Below are positions 29,473 to 38,151 of a DNA stretch of 64,000 nt, one piece after another (within the stretch, counting starts at the first letter, position 1; each line of letters starts with the position of its first letter). Position numbers and translations under genes: made by a program. The stretch is from positions 148,254-212,253 of the forward strand of contig USAN01000004.1 in the NCBI GenBank assembly GCA_900552645.1, read 5' to 3'. Source of the DNA: an uncultured Bacteroides sp. (GTDB lineage Bacteria; Bacteroidota; Bacteroidia; Bacteroidales; Bacteroidaceae). Below the pieces are notes generated by a model. The model saw nothing but the letters and a program-made list of their open reading frames with translations. It made no database searches and was not told the origin of the DNA.

Positions 29473-29922
29473 CTATTTCGTATATTCCAGTTGCCACTGG
29501 TACTCTTCGCGATACTCATCATAAACCGGTTCTATGGTTATACCATTTTTCCTGAATACGCTGCTTATATATTTCTGAGCTTCGGCATTGATTACTTTTT
29601 CCTTACGCCAATATCGGTAAAAACAGTTCTTTCCATAATGCTCCAACAGTTCATGTTTTATGGAAACAGCCTTTTGGTGAGGCATTTTATTGAACATCTC
29701 TTTACATCCTAATGCTAACATTATAGGAGAATCGCTCCTAAAGTACTGACATTGTTCGTGCGTATTTATAATGCATGGATTAATAATTTTAAATTCTTCC
29801 TGACTGGAAGGAATGTATCGCGATGCCTGATATCGCAAACAGCTATTGGATTTTATACATTCATTATTAAGGCAGAAAGCAAAATAGGAAGGAATTGAAT
29901 AGTAGTCTAATGTTTTAATCAT
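29473..29922 (-). CDS. DUF6078 family protein
   Basis: The 149-residue cytoplasmic protein has a Cys-rich N-terminal half (FCLNNECIKSNSCLRY, then CIIN and CQYF) and a C-terminal PHQKAVSIKHELLEHYGKNCFYRYWRKE. This matches the DUF6078 pattern seen in Bacteroides. The cysteines suggest a structural metal site. The function is unknown. It is monocistronic, between two hairpins. Confidence 0.72.
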   Translation of the reverse strand: MIKTLDYYSIPSYFAFCLNNECIKSNSCLRYQASRYIPSSQEEFKIINPCIINTHEQCQYFRSDSPIMLALGCKEMFNKMPHQKAVSIKHELLEHYGKNCFYRYWRKEKVINAEAQKYISSVFRKNGITIEPVYDEYREEYQWQLEYTK

Positions 29923-30020
29923 ATTGTTTGTATTATAGAGTTAATATACAAATATAACAATAATATCACAAATAACATAGCACAAAGAGTAAAAACCGAT
30001 GAAATATTAGTTATTATGAT

Positions 30021-30079
30021 AATATAAACACAAGAATCCCTGTACGAAAATATCGTACAGGGATTCTTGTGTTTATATT
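30021..30079 (-). terminator. Very long perfect hairpin downstream of the FKBP gene
   Basis: The 27-bp arms (30021-30047 and 30053-30079) are exact reverse complements with a 5-base loop. It lies just past the FKBP stop on the minus strand and probably terminates the glyS-FKBP unit. Confidence 0.75.
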
Positions 30080-30085
30080 ATATTA

Positions 30086-30679
30086 TTATTCTTTTCCCTT
30101 AAGAGGCAGAACCTTCATCAGTGCCACATCGAATATCAATGTAGAATATCCTGGTATAGAGTTCGAGGCGCTCGATCCATAAGCAAGATTATAAGGAATA
30201 TATATTTCCCACTCATCACCTACCTTCATTTGTTGAAGGGCAGTTGTCCATCCTGTTATTACTGCCCCAACGTTAAACTTAACCGGAATGGCAGTTGCTG
30301 GATCGTAAGTACCTCTGTAACTTTGATCAAAAACAGTACCATTTATAAGTTTACCTCTGTAGTTCACATATACAGTATCGGTAAATATAGGAGTAGCCCC
30401 ATTACCCGATTCTTTAATCTTACAATAAACATAATCGTTGGTGCCTCCGGTTTGGCCTATGCCAAGATCGGGTAGCTTGTAAGAGTATATTATCTTCCAC
30501 TGACCAACATTGATTCCTTCATTTGCTCGTGCAACTTTTGCTATTGAATCTATGTAATTCTGATTGCGTGAATCCCAATTTGCATAAGGATCTACGTCAT
30601 CATTAGACTCGCTGCAGGCAACAAACGAGAAAGAGGCAGCCAGTATAAGTCCAAATATCCAAAGAATGTTTTTATTCAT
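30086..30679 (-). CDS. FKBP-type peptidyl-prolyl cis-trans isomerase lipoprotein
   Basis: The 197-residue protein has a lipoprotein signal with Cys in SFVACSES (about C22), then an FKBP domain (about 95-190). FKBP motifs are VYVNYRGKLINGTVFDQSY, GAVITGWTTALQQMKVGDEWEIYIPYNLAYG and STLIFDVALMKV. It probably acts as a periplasmic or outer-membrane folding catalyst. It follows glyS by 8 bases on the same strand, a linkage common in Bacteroidota. Confidence 0.92.
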   Translation of the reverse strand: MNKNILWIFGLILAASFSFVACSESNDDVDPYANWDSRNQNYIDSIAKVARANEGINVGQWKIIYSYKLPDLGIGQTGGTNDYVYCKIKESGNGATPIFTDTVYVNYRGKLINGTVFDQSYRGTYDPATAIPVKFNVGAVITGWTTALQQMKVGDEWEIYIPYNLAYGSSASNSIPGYSTLIFDVALMKVLPLKGKE

Positions 30680-30687
30680 AAATATTA

Positions 30688-32229
30688 TTATTGTAAAGTC
30701 TTCAAGAGGCTTGTTAAACTTACCTTATCGGCAATAATGTTGTTAAGTTCCGAAATTGCGACACGCTCCTGTTGCATTGTATCGCGATTACGAAGAGTAA
30801 CACAATTATCTTCCAAAGTCTGATGATCGACTGTTATACAATAAGGAGTACCAATTGCATCCTGACGACGGTAACGCTTTCCTATACTGTCTTTTTCATC
30901 ATATTGGCATGGGAAATGGAATTTAAGATCATTCATTATCTCGCGTGCCTTTTCAGGAAGACCATCTTTCTTTACAAGTGGCATAATGGCAAGTTTTACG
31001 GGAGCCAGCTGTATAGGCAATTTAAGAACTACACGAGTTTCACCGTTTTCAAGTTTTTCTTCACAATATGCTGCACTCATTATGCTAAGGAACATACGGT
31101 CTACACCAATAGATGTTTCGATTACATAAGGAGTATATGATTCATTAAGTTCGGGATCGAAGTACTTGATGCTCTTTCCGCTGAACTTCTCGTGCTGAGA
31201 AAGGTCAAAGTTAGTACGGCTATGAATACCTTCTACTTCTTTGAATCCGAAAGGCATAAGGAATTCTATGTCGGTTGCAGCATTAGCGTAGTGAGCCAGC
31301 TTGTCATGATCATGATAACGATAGTGATCATCACCAAAGCCAAGAGCCTCGTGCCATTTAAGGCGAATTTCCTTCCATGTCTTGAACCATTCAAGTTCGG
31401 TACCCGGTTTTACGAAAAACTGCATTTCCATCTGTTCAAATTCACGCATACGGAATATAAACTGACGAGCAACTATTTCATTACGAAAAGCCTTACCGAT
31501 CTGTGCTATACCGAAAGGAATCTTCATACGGCCTGTCTTCTGTACATTTAGGTAATTCACGAAAATACCCTGTGCAGTTTCCGGACGAAGATATATCTTC
31601 ATTGCACCATCTGAAGTAGAGCCCATTTCTGTAGAAAACATAAGATTAAACTGACGTACCTCTGTCCAGTTCTTTGTACCCGAAATAGGACATACTATCT
31701 CTTCATCAACTATAATCTGGCGTAGTTCGTTAAGATCATTGTCGTTCAAAGCCTTTGCAAATCGAGTATGCAATGCCTCGCGCTTAGCCTGATGTTCAAG
31801 AACGCGAGGATTTGTAGCGCGGAATTGAGCTTCGTCAAATGATTCGCCGAAACGTTTTGCAGCCTTTGCTACCTCTTTGTTAATCTTTTCATCATACTTT
31901 GCAAGTTGATCTTCAATAAGAACATCTGCACGGTAACGTTTTTTAGAATCGCGGTTGTCAATCAAAGGATCATTGAAAGCATCTACGTGGCCTGATGCCT
32001 TCCATATAGTAGGATGCATGAAGATTGCAGAGTCAATGCCCACAATGTTCTCATGCAGCAAAACCATACTTTGCCACCAGTATTGCTTAATGTTGTTCTT
32101 CAACTCCACTCCCATCTGTCCATAATCATAAACAGCTCCAAGGCCATCATAGATATCACTCGAAGGGAATACAAAACCGTACTCTTTACAGTGCGAAACT
32201 AATTTTTTAAAAACATCTTCTTGTGCCAT
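30688..32229 (-). CDS. glyS: Glycyl-tRNA synthetase, dimeric type
   Basis: Charges tRNA-Gly. The 513-residue protein is the eukaryote/archaea-like alpha2 form. Class II motifs are visible: FPSSDIYDGLGAVYDYG near the start, LRPETAQGIFVNY, IGKAFRNEIVARQFIFRMREFEQMEMQFF and ETSIGVDRMFL. The C-terminal anticodon-binding domain starts near residue 400 (LAPVKLAIMPLV). It is encoded divergently from parC. Confidence 0.97.
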   Translation of the reverse strand: MAQEDVFKKLVSHCKEYGFVFPSSDIYDGLGAVYDYGQMGVELKNNIKQYWWQSMVLLHENIVGIDSAIFMHPTIWKASGHVDAFNDPLIDNRDSKKRYRADVLIEDQLAKYDEKINKEVAKAAKRFGESFDEAQFRATNPRVLEHQAKREALHTRFAKALNDNDLNELRQIIVDEEIVCPISGTKNWTEVRQFNLMFSTEMGSTSDGAMKIYLRPETAQGIFVNYLNVQKTGRMKIPFGIAQIGKAFRNEIVARQFIFRMREFEQMEMQFFVKPGTELEWFKTWKEIRLKWHEALGFGDDHYRYHDHDKLAHYANAATDIEFLMPFGFKEVEGIHSRTNFDLSQHEKFSGKSIKYFDPELNESYTPYVIETSIGVDRMFLSIMSAAYCEEKLENGETRVVLKLPIQLAPVKLAIMPLVKKDGLPEKAREIMNDLKFHFPCQYDEKDSIGKRYRRQDAIGTPYCITVDHQTLEDNCVTLRNRDTMQQERVAISELNNIIADKVSLTSLLKTLQ

Positions 32230-32334
32230 ATTCTTTTATGTTTATTCTTACATTTTTCATATTTATTCGTGTTTTCTTATCATAATAAGCACGAAATAAT
32301 GCGCAAAGTAAATGTTTTTTTTCAATAAAAATAC

Positions 32335-32342
32335 TATTTTTG
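32335..32342 (+). promoter_or_regulatory. Putative -7 box for parC
   Basis: TATTTTTG fits TAnnTTTG, 39 bases before the parC ATG at 32382. No clear -33 element is seen. Confidence 0.4.
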
Positions 32343-32381
32343 CCATCATATCATCATAACATTAAGGAATTTAAATATATC

Positions 32382-35063
32382 ATGAGCGACGATATTATCG
32401 ATAAAGAAGAACAAAACGAAGAAAATCAACAAAATTCAGAAACCGGACACTCCGATTATAAACCTGCCGATGCCAAGAATGATTCTGTAAAGCATCAGCT
32501 GAGTGGTATGTATCAAAACTGGTTTTTGGATTATGCATCATACGTAATCCTTGAACGTGCAGTGCCTCATATCAATGATGGATTCAAACCTGTACAGCGA
32601 AGGATTCTTCACTCTATGAAGCGTCTTGACGATGGAAGGTACAACAAGGTGGCAAATATTGTGGGCCATACCATGCAGTTCCATCCGCACGGCGATGCAT
32701 CTATAGGGGATGCTCTTGTACAGTTGGGCCAGAAAGATATTTTGGTAGACTGCCAGGGTAACTGGGGAAACATTCTTACCGGCGACAGTGCAGCAGCTCC
32801 GCGTTATATAGAGGCACGACTTTCTAAATTTGCACTCGACGTGGTTTTCAATCCAAAGACTACAGAATGGCAATCGTCATACGATGGCAGAAACAAAGAA
32901 CCTATAACTCTGCCGGTTAAATTTCCTCTCCTACTCGCTCAGGGAGTGGAAGGTATTGCCGTAGGACTTTCATCTAAAATCCTGCCTCACAACTTCAATG
33001 AACTATGTGATGCATCTGTTTCATATCTTCGCAAAGAAGATTTCAGACTATATCCCGATTTCCAGACGGGAGGTTCCATAGACGTATCGCGATATAATGA
33101 TGGCGAGCGTGGTGGCGTAGTAAAGGTACGTGCCAAAATTAACAAACTCGACAACAAGACTCTTGCCATAACCGAAATTCCTTACGGAAAGACTACCTCA
33201 TCGCTTATTGAGTCTATACTTAAAGCAGTAGACAAAGGTAAAATTAAGGTAAGAAAAGTTGATGACAATACTGCTGCAAAGGTAGAGATTTTGGTACATC
33301 TTGCACCTGGCGTATCGTCCGACAAGACCCTTGATGCGCTTTATGCATTTACAGATTGCGAGGTAAGTATATCTCCCAACTGTTGCGTAATTGACGAAAA
33401 TCGACCTCATTTTCTTAATGTAAGCACTGTACTGAGAAAATCTGTAGACAATACTCTTAATCTGCTTCGTCGAGAACTAGAGATACGCAAGGGAGAACTC
33501 CTTGAATCTCTGCTATTTGCTTCGCTAGAAAAGATATTTATAGAGGAACGAATATATAAGGATGCTAAGTTTGAACAAGCCGAAAGCAACGATGTGGCAT
33601 GCCAGCATATTGATAGCCGACTGACACCTTTCTATCCTCAATTTATACGCGAGGTTACAAAGGAAGATATAATGCGTTTGCTTGAAATAAAGATGGCACG
33701 TATATTGAAGTTCAACAAGGATAAGGCTGAAGAGAACATTGCCGCAATAAAGAAAGAGATTGAAGAAATAAACCATAAGTTGGCTCATATAGTAGAATAT
33801 ACAATTGACTGGTTTGTAATGCTAAAGGAAAAATATGGCAAGCAGTTTCCTAGAAGAACTGAACTGCGCAACTTTGATACTATCGTAGCTGCCAAAGTGG
33901 TGGAAGCTAACGAGAAGCTATATATAAACCGAGAAGAAGGATTTATTGGAACAGCACTGAAAAAAGATGAATTTATTGCAAACTGTTCGGATATAGACGA
34001 TGTAATAATATTCTACAAAGATGGTAAATATAAGGTAGTGAGAATTGCCGACAAGATGTTTGTGGGTAAGAACATACTTTATGTTAACATATTCAAGAAG
34101 AATGACAAGCGTACCATATACAATGTGGCTTATCGTGATGGCAAAGAGGGATTTCATTATATAAAGAGATTCAACGTAACATCTATGACACGAGATAAGG
34201 AATATGATGTAACGCAGGGGAATCCGGGATCGAAGGTGGTATACTTCAGTGCCAATCCTAATGGTGAGGCCGAAATAATTAAGGTAACGCTCAAGCCTAA
34301 TCCTAGAATAAAGAAAATTATATTCGAGAAAGATTTTAGCGAGATAGCAATCAAGGGACGCCAGTCAATGGGTAACATACTTACCAAATTCGAAGTTCAC
34401 AAAATAGCCCTCAAGCAACGCGGAGGATCTACTCTTGGAGGAAGAAAGGTATGGTTTGACCGCGACGTGCTTAGACTAAACTACGATGAAAGAGGCGAAT
34501 ATTTAGGAGAATTCCAAAGCGATGAACAGATATTGGTAGTTCACGAAAACGGCGATTTCTATACAACTAATTTCGATCTTAACAACCATTACGAGCAGGG
34601 AATAAAGATAATAGAGAAGTTTAACCCCAACAAGGTGTGGTCGGCAGCACTGTATGATGCCGATCAAAACGGATATCCTTACATTAAGAGATTTACCTTC
34701 GAGGCAAGTTCCAGGAAGTTGAACTATCTGGGAGAAAATAAGGATAATAAGCTAATTCTTTTAACCTGTATAACCTATCCGCGAATGGAGGTTCTTTTCG
34801 GAGGCCATGACAGCTTCCGCGATCCATTGACAATAGATATCGACGAATTTATCGGGGTGAAGAGCTACAAGGCTAAGGGAAAGAGAATTACTACATTTAC
34901 AGTAGACGAAATAAAAGAACTTGAACCATTACGCTTTCCTGACGTTGAAGATAGTGAAGATGAAAAAGAAGAGGAGGATGAACCGATAATAGAAGACCCT
35001 GATAACGACAAGAGCGAATCGGACATAATAGACGAAATCACCGGTCAGATGAAATTATTTTAA
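32382..35063 (+). CDS. parC: DNA topoisomerase IV / gyrase-type subunit A (ParC)
   Basis: Type IIA topoisomerase breakage-reunion subunit. The ATG at 32382 (MSDDIIDKEEQ) is preferred. The upstream in-frame start adds 14 residues that overlap the promoter box. The 893-residue protein shows YVILERAVPHINDGFKPVQRRIL, the HPHGDASIGDALV region and the active Tyr in AAAPRYIEARLS (Tyr142). The C-terminal beta-pinwheel is followed by a strongly acidic tail (about residues 850-885). No gyrB/parE gene is in the window. DUF3316 starts 3 bases after the stop. Confidence 0.93.
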   Translation: MSDDIIDKEEQNEENQQNSETGHSDYKPADAKNDSVKHQLSGMYQNWFLDYASYVILERAVPHINDGFKPVQRRILHSMKRLDDGRYNKVANIVGHTMQFHPHGDASIGDALVQLGQKDILVDCQGNWGNILTGDSAAAPRYIEARLSKFALDVVFNPKTTEWQSSYDGRNKEPITLPVKFPLLLAQGVEGIAVGLSSKILPHNFNELCDASVSYLRKEDFRLYPDFQTGGSIDVSRYNDGERGGVVKVRAKINKLDNKTLAITEIPYGKTTSSLIESILKAVDKGKIKVRKVDDNTAAKVEILVHLAPGVSSDKTLDALYAFTDCEVSISPNCCVIDENRPHFLNVSTVLRKSVDNTLNLLRRELEIRKGELLESLLFASLEKIFIEERIYKDAKFEQAESNDVACQHIDSRLTPFYPQFIREVTKEDIMRLLEIKMARILKFNKDKAEENIAAIKKEIEEINHKLAHIVEYTIDWFVMLKEKYGKQFPRRTELRNFDTIVAAKVVEANEKLYINREEGFIGTALKKDEFIANCSDIDDVIIFYKDGKYKVVRIADKMFVGKNILYVNIFKKNDKRTIYNVAYRDGKEGFHYIKRFNVTSMTRDKEYDVTQGNPGSKVVYFSANPNGEAEIIKVTLKPNPRIKKIIFEKDFSEIAIKGRQSMGNILTKFEVHKIALKQRGGSTLGGRKVWFDRDVLRLNYDERGEYLGEFQSDEQILVVHENGDFYTTNFDLNNHYEQGIKIIEKFNPNKVWSAALYDADQNGYPYIKRFTFEASSRKLNYLGENKDNKLILLTCITYPRMEVLFGGHDSFRDPLTIDIDEFIGVKSYKAKGKRITTFTVDEIKELEPLRFPDVEDSEDEKEEEDEPIIEDPDNDKSESDIIDEITGQMKLF

Positions 35064-35066
35064 ATA

Positions 35067-35915
35067 ATGAAGAAAACATTACTCCTTGTGCTTCTTTGCG
35101 CGTTCTGCTCCTTTGTGAATGCGCAGGAAGACACACTGCATGCCAACAGATATGTTATGCATTGTACTATGTATGGCGTTGGCATGACCAATATACTCGA
35201 CACTTATCTTTCGCCGGTAGAATATACCGGTCCAGAGATAAGACTTCTGCGTGAGAAAATGCGCATGACAAAATTAATGGGCGGAAACGTCTCTGTTCAG
35301 AATATGCTTCAGGCAAACATATCGCTCGCCAAGAACAAGGCCGACACAGGAAGCGAAATGTCATCAATGGTAAACTGGACCTATGGGTATCACTATCAGT
35401 TCAGAATTACGGATAATCTGAAGATCTTGACAGGCCCAATGTTGGAGGTAAACGGAGGATTTGTTTACAACACCAGAAATTCCAATAATCCGGCACAGGC
35501 AAAAGCATATGTAAATTTGGCAGCATCGGGAATGATTATATATAAGTTTAACATAGGAAACTATCCACTTATAGCCAGATATCAGGCTAATATGCCATTT
35601 CTGGGATTAATGTTCTCGCCCGATTACGGACAGTCATATTATGAGATATTCTCTCTTAATCATTGGAATAGTAATAATCTGGTTGTAACATCGCTTCACA
35701 ACCAGCCTTCGATACGCCAATTGCTTACGATAGATTTCCCCATTAATAAGGTAAATATGCGTGTAGGCTATGTATGCGACATACAACAGGCAAAAGTAAA
35801 CAATCTAAAAAGTCATATGTGGAGCCACTCGTTCATGATAGGATTCGTCAAGAACTTCTATATGATTAAGGGAAAAAATCGCGTAAGCATGCCACAAGAT
35901 GTAACGCCTTACTAA
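35067..35915 (+). CDS. DUF3316 family exported protein
   Basis: The 282-residue protein has a signal peptide (CAFCSFVNAQ, residues 11-20). The body is a beta-rich chain with many alternating aromatic residues and the DUF3316 core (ANRYVMHCTMYGVGMTNILDTYLSP...). It is probably an outer-membrane beta-barrel or barrel-associated protein. The function is unknown. It is tightly linked behind parC and 18 bases ahead of the S41 protease gene. Confidence 0.78.
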   Translation: MKKTLLLVLLCAFCSFVNAQEDTLHANRYVMHCTMYGVGMTNILDTYLSPVEYTGPEIRLLREKMRMTKLMGGNVSVQNMLQANISLAKNKADTGSEMSSMVNWTYGYHYQFRITDNLKILTGPMLEVNGGFVYNTRNSNNPAQAKAYVNLAASGMIIYKFNIGNYPLIARYQANMPFLGLMFSPDYGQSYYEIFSLNHWNSNNLVVTSLHNQPSIRQLLTIDFPINKVNMRVGYVCDIQQAKVNNLKSHMWSHSFMIGFVKNFYMIKGKNRVSMPQDVTPY

Positions 35916-35933
35916 AACTTAAAACCTCTTATT

Positions 35934-36971
35934 ATGAAAAGATATTTATTGTACGCACTAACTCTACCATTTATACTTATTACATCGTGCTTAATAGTTA
36001 CTTCTTGCGTAACCGAAGAACAACACGACAATACACCGCAGGGAAACTTCGAAGCATTATGGAAAATAATAGATGAGCACTACTGTTTTCTTGATTACAA
36101 TAACAAGGAATATGGTTTGGACTGGAACAACATTCATACCGAATATGCCAAGAGAATAACTCCAAATATGAATAGCAAACAGCTGTTCGATGTATTGGCC
36201 GACATGATGAACGAACTGCGCGACGGACATGTGAATCTTTACTCTAAGGACAGAGTATCGCAATATCGTGCATGGTTTGATGATTATCCACGCAATTTTG
36301 ACGACAGCATACAGAGTATATATCTTGGGAAGGATTATGAGATGGTATCGGGCCTTAAATATTGCATCCTTCCTCAGAATATAGGTTATATATATTGCGG
36401 AAGTTTTCAGAATGTAGCAGGCGAAAGTACTCTTGACCTTATATTGGACTATATGGCTATATGCAACGGCATAATAATAGATGTAAGAAACAATGGAGGA
36501 GGAAACCTTACAATGGCCGACAAGCTTGCAGCACGATTTACCAATGAAAAGATAACGACAGGATACATGACTTACAAAACCGGCCCAGGACACAATTCAT
36601 TTTCGACTCCTCAGGCTATTACTCTAGACCCTCCAATGGATAGAGTAAGATGGCAAAAAAATGCAGTGGTACTTACCAATCGTCGTTCATTCAGTGCCAC
36701 CAACGATTTCGTAAATAAAATGAAGCAACTCCCAAAAGTTACCATCATAGGCGACAAGACCGGAGGAGGTTCCGGTCTGCCATTCTCGTCAGAAATACCC
36801 AATGGATGGTCAATCCGCTTTTCGGCTAGTCCTATATATGGTCCAAACATGGAAGAACTTGAATTTGGTATAGAACCAGACATAAAAGTAAATATAAGCT
36901 CGGAAGATTATAACCGAGGAATAGATACTATTATAGAAGCTGCAATAGCCTTTTTGAACAAAAACCAATAA
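35934..36971 (+). CDS. S41 family peptidase lipoprotein
   Basis: The 345-residue protein has a lipoprotein-like signal with Cys in SCLIVTSC. The S41 (tail-specific protease-like) catalytic domain includes the strand GIIIDVRNNGGGN, the nucleophile Ser in LTNRRSFSATNDF and the Lys-containing GDKTGGGSGLP. No PDZ domain is obvious. The N-terminal part (about 35-110, FEALWKIIDEHYCFLDYN) matches the helical domain of Bacteroidota S41 proteins. It is likely periplasmic, with no identified substrate. Confidence 0.9.
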   Translation: MKRYLLYALTLPFILITSCLIVTSCVTEEQHDNTPQGNFEALWKIIDEHYCFLDYNNKEYGLDWNNIHTEYAKRITPNMNSKQLFDVLADMMNELRDGHVNLYSKDRVSQYRAWFDDYPRNFDDSIQSIYLGKDYEMVSGLKYCILPQNIGYIYCGSFQNVAGESTLDLILDYMAICNGIIIDVRNNGGGNLTMADKLAARFTNEKITTGYMTYKTGPGHNSFSTPQAITLDPPMDRVRWQKNAVVLTNRRSFSATNDFVNKMKQLPKVTIIGDKTGGGSGLPFSSEIPNGWSIRFSASPIYGPNMEELEFGIEPDIKVNISSEDYNRGIDTIIEAAIAFLNKNQ

Positions 36972-37001
36972 AAAATGCACTTTTCTGCATTTTTTTATTG
37001 G
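36965..37001 (+). terminator. Terminator at the S41 stop codon
   Basis: The stem CCAATAAAAAATGCA pairs with TGCATTTTTTATTGG (one extra T). It overlaps the stop codon and lies before tRNA-Leu. Confidence 0.65.
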
Positions 37002-37060
37002 AATTATTTGCAGGTTTAAAAAAAAGCATTACCTTTGCACTCGCAATCAAGGAACAACAC

Positions 37061-37142
37061 GCGCTTGTGGCGTAATTGGTAGCCGCGCTAGACTTAGGAT
37101 CTAGTGTCGTGAGACGTGTAGGTTCGAGTCCTATCAAGCGCA
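37061..37142 (+). tRNA. tRNA-Leu (anticodon UAG)
   Basis: The acceptor GCGCTTG pairs with CAAGCGC, with discriminator A at 37142. The anticodon loop CTTAGGA gives UAG. The TpsiC arm contains GGTTCGAGTCC. The long variable arm (TGTCGTGAGACGTG) marks a class II tRNA, consistent with Leu. CCA is not encoded. Confidence 0.95.
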
Positions 37143-37144
37143 CG

Positions 37145-37179
37145 AAAAGAGGAGCTCTTAAAAAAGCTCCTCTTTTTTT
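37145..37179 (+). terminator. Terminator after tRNA-Leu
   Basis: The stem AAAAGAGGAGCT / AGCTCCTCTTTT has an 8-base loop and a T run. Confidence 0.85.
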
Positions 37180-37202
37180 GTTTAATAAATTCCTTTTAAA
37201 CT

Positions 37203-37433
37203 ATGGAATATAAAAAACTATTAGCCGATATATCAAGGGAACAATATGAAGTTTTATTAGAGTGGGAAGCACTTCAAGATAATAAAGAAAGATACGAACG
37301 CGATTTTAATGAGTATAAAGAAGAATACGACGCAGAAATGCCTGAATGGATAGAAGAGTATACAGAATGGTATAAAGTAAACAATAAACTGAGAGAATAT
37401 AAACAGGTAATATATATCGAGGAAAGAGTTTGA
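37203..37433 (+). CDS. Small acidic helical protein, unknown
   Basis: The 76-residue protein is rich in Glu, Lys and Tyr. The whole chain looks helical or coiled-coil (YERDFNEYKEEYDAEMPEWIEE). There is no signal peptide or cysteine. Its position between two terminators suggests an independent gene, but it has no recognised family and could be a remnant. The start ATG lies 24 bases after the tRNA terminator. Confidence 0.5.
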   Translation: MEYKKLLADISREQYEVLLEWEALQDNKERYERDFNEYKEEYDAEMPEWIEEYTEWYKVNNKLREYKQVIYIEERV

Positions 37434-37486
37434 TATACCTTGCCTTCATAAATTTATTATATTAAATTTTATATCTCTAATTAAAT

Positions 37487-37526
37487 AAAAAGAGATCAGA
37501 ATTCAATTAGAATCTGATCTCTTTTT
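37487..37526. terminator. Bidirectional hairpin
   Basis: The stem AAAAAGAGATCAGAATTC / GAATCTGATCTCTTTTT (one-base bulge) lies between convergent small genes. Confidence 0.75.
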
Positions 37527-37527
37527 A

Positions 37528-37911
37528 TTATTTAGATTTATCCATTTCTATATTATATATTATAGGATCATACTTATTAATTTGACCCGTACCCAAATCA
37601 ACAAGGAAACCAGGCCAAAAAAGAATATTCCATAAACTTTTGGCATTAAAATTCGATTCAACTACAATAGGAGTATTTACATATCCGTCCTTCTTAGCCA
37701 TAATAGTCCTATCAGATAAGTTCTTCTTCATAAATATAGAAACAGAATTACCCTCTTTTATCTCACCTAATTTAACATTATTAGTCACGTCATATATTTT
37801 AATTCCATTTTCACCGGTAAAAGTAATAGCTTGACGTGATTTTGTACATATAGTCATACACGAAGAGAATAGAAATGTACAACCAACTAAAGTCAATAAG
37901 ATTTTTCGCAT
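37528..37911 (-). CDS. Small lipoprotein with PEGA-like domain
   Basis: The 127-residue protein has a lipoprotein signal with Cys in FLFSSCMT (C18). The central part (GIKIYDVTNNVKLGEIKEGN...KKDGYVNTPIVVES) has the strand pattern of PEGA-type surface domains. The tail SLWNILFWPGFLVDLGTGQINKYD is a conserved block of small Bacteroidota lipoproteins. The function is unknown. The 240 bases before the next gene hold only its promoter region and a terminator. Confidence 0.65.
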   Translation of the reverse strand: MRKILLTLVGCTFLFSSCMTICTKSRQAITFTGENGIKIYDVTNNVKLGEIKEGNSVSIFMKKNLSDRTIMAKKDGYVNTPIVVESNFNAKSLWNILFWPGFLVDLGTGQINKYDPIIYNIEMDKSK

Positions 37912-38068
37912 ACAGTTTACTTATTTTATATTCGGCCTCAAAAGTACACTTTTTATTTAAATTACATTTATTTTATAATATATATTTAAAATATGTTGAT
38001 ACAAGATAGATTATCTAATCTTTATTTTTTAAATACTGTGTGAAGGATGTGTGAATATTCTCATAACA

Positions 38069-38122
38069 AATGTCACACTCAAAACCTCTATAAACAGTAG
38101 GTTTAACAAGAAGTGTGACATT
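38069..38122 (-). terminator. Nested hairpin ending the DUF1593 operon
   Basis: The outer 11-bp stem AATGTCACACT / AGTGTGACATT (38069-38079 and 38112-38122) encloses an inner AAACCT / AGGTTT stem. It lies 30 bases past the last operon stop on the minus strand, and the T-run is weak. Confidence 0.5.
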
Positions 38123-38151
38123 GTGGAATATAAAAACTTTTTTTTATATTT

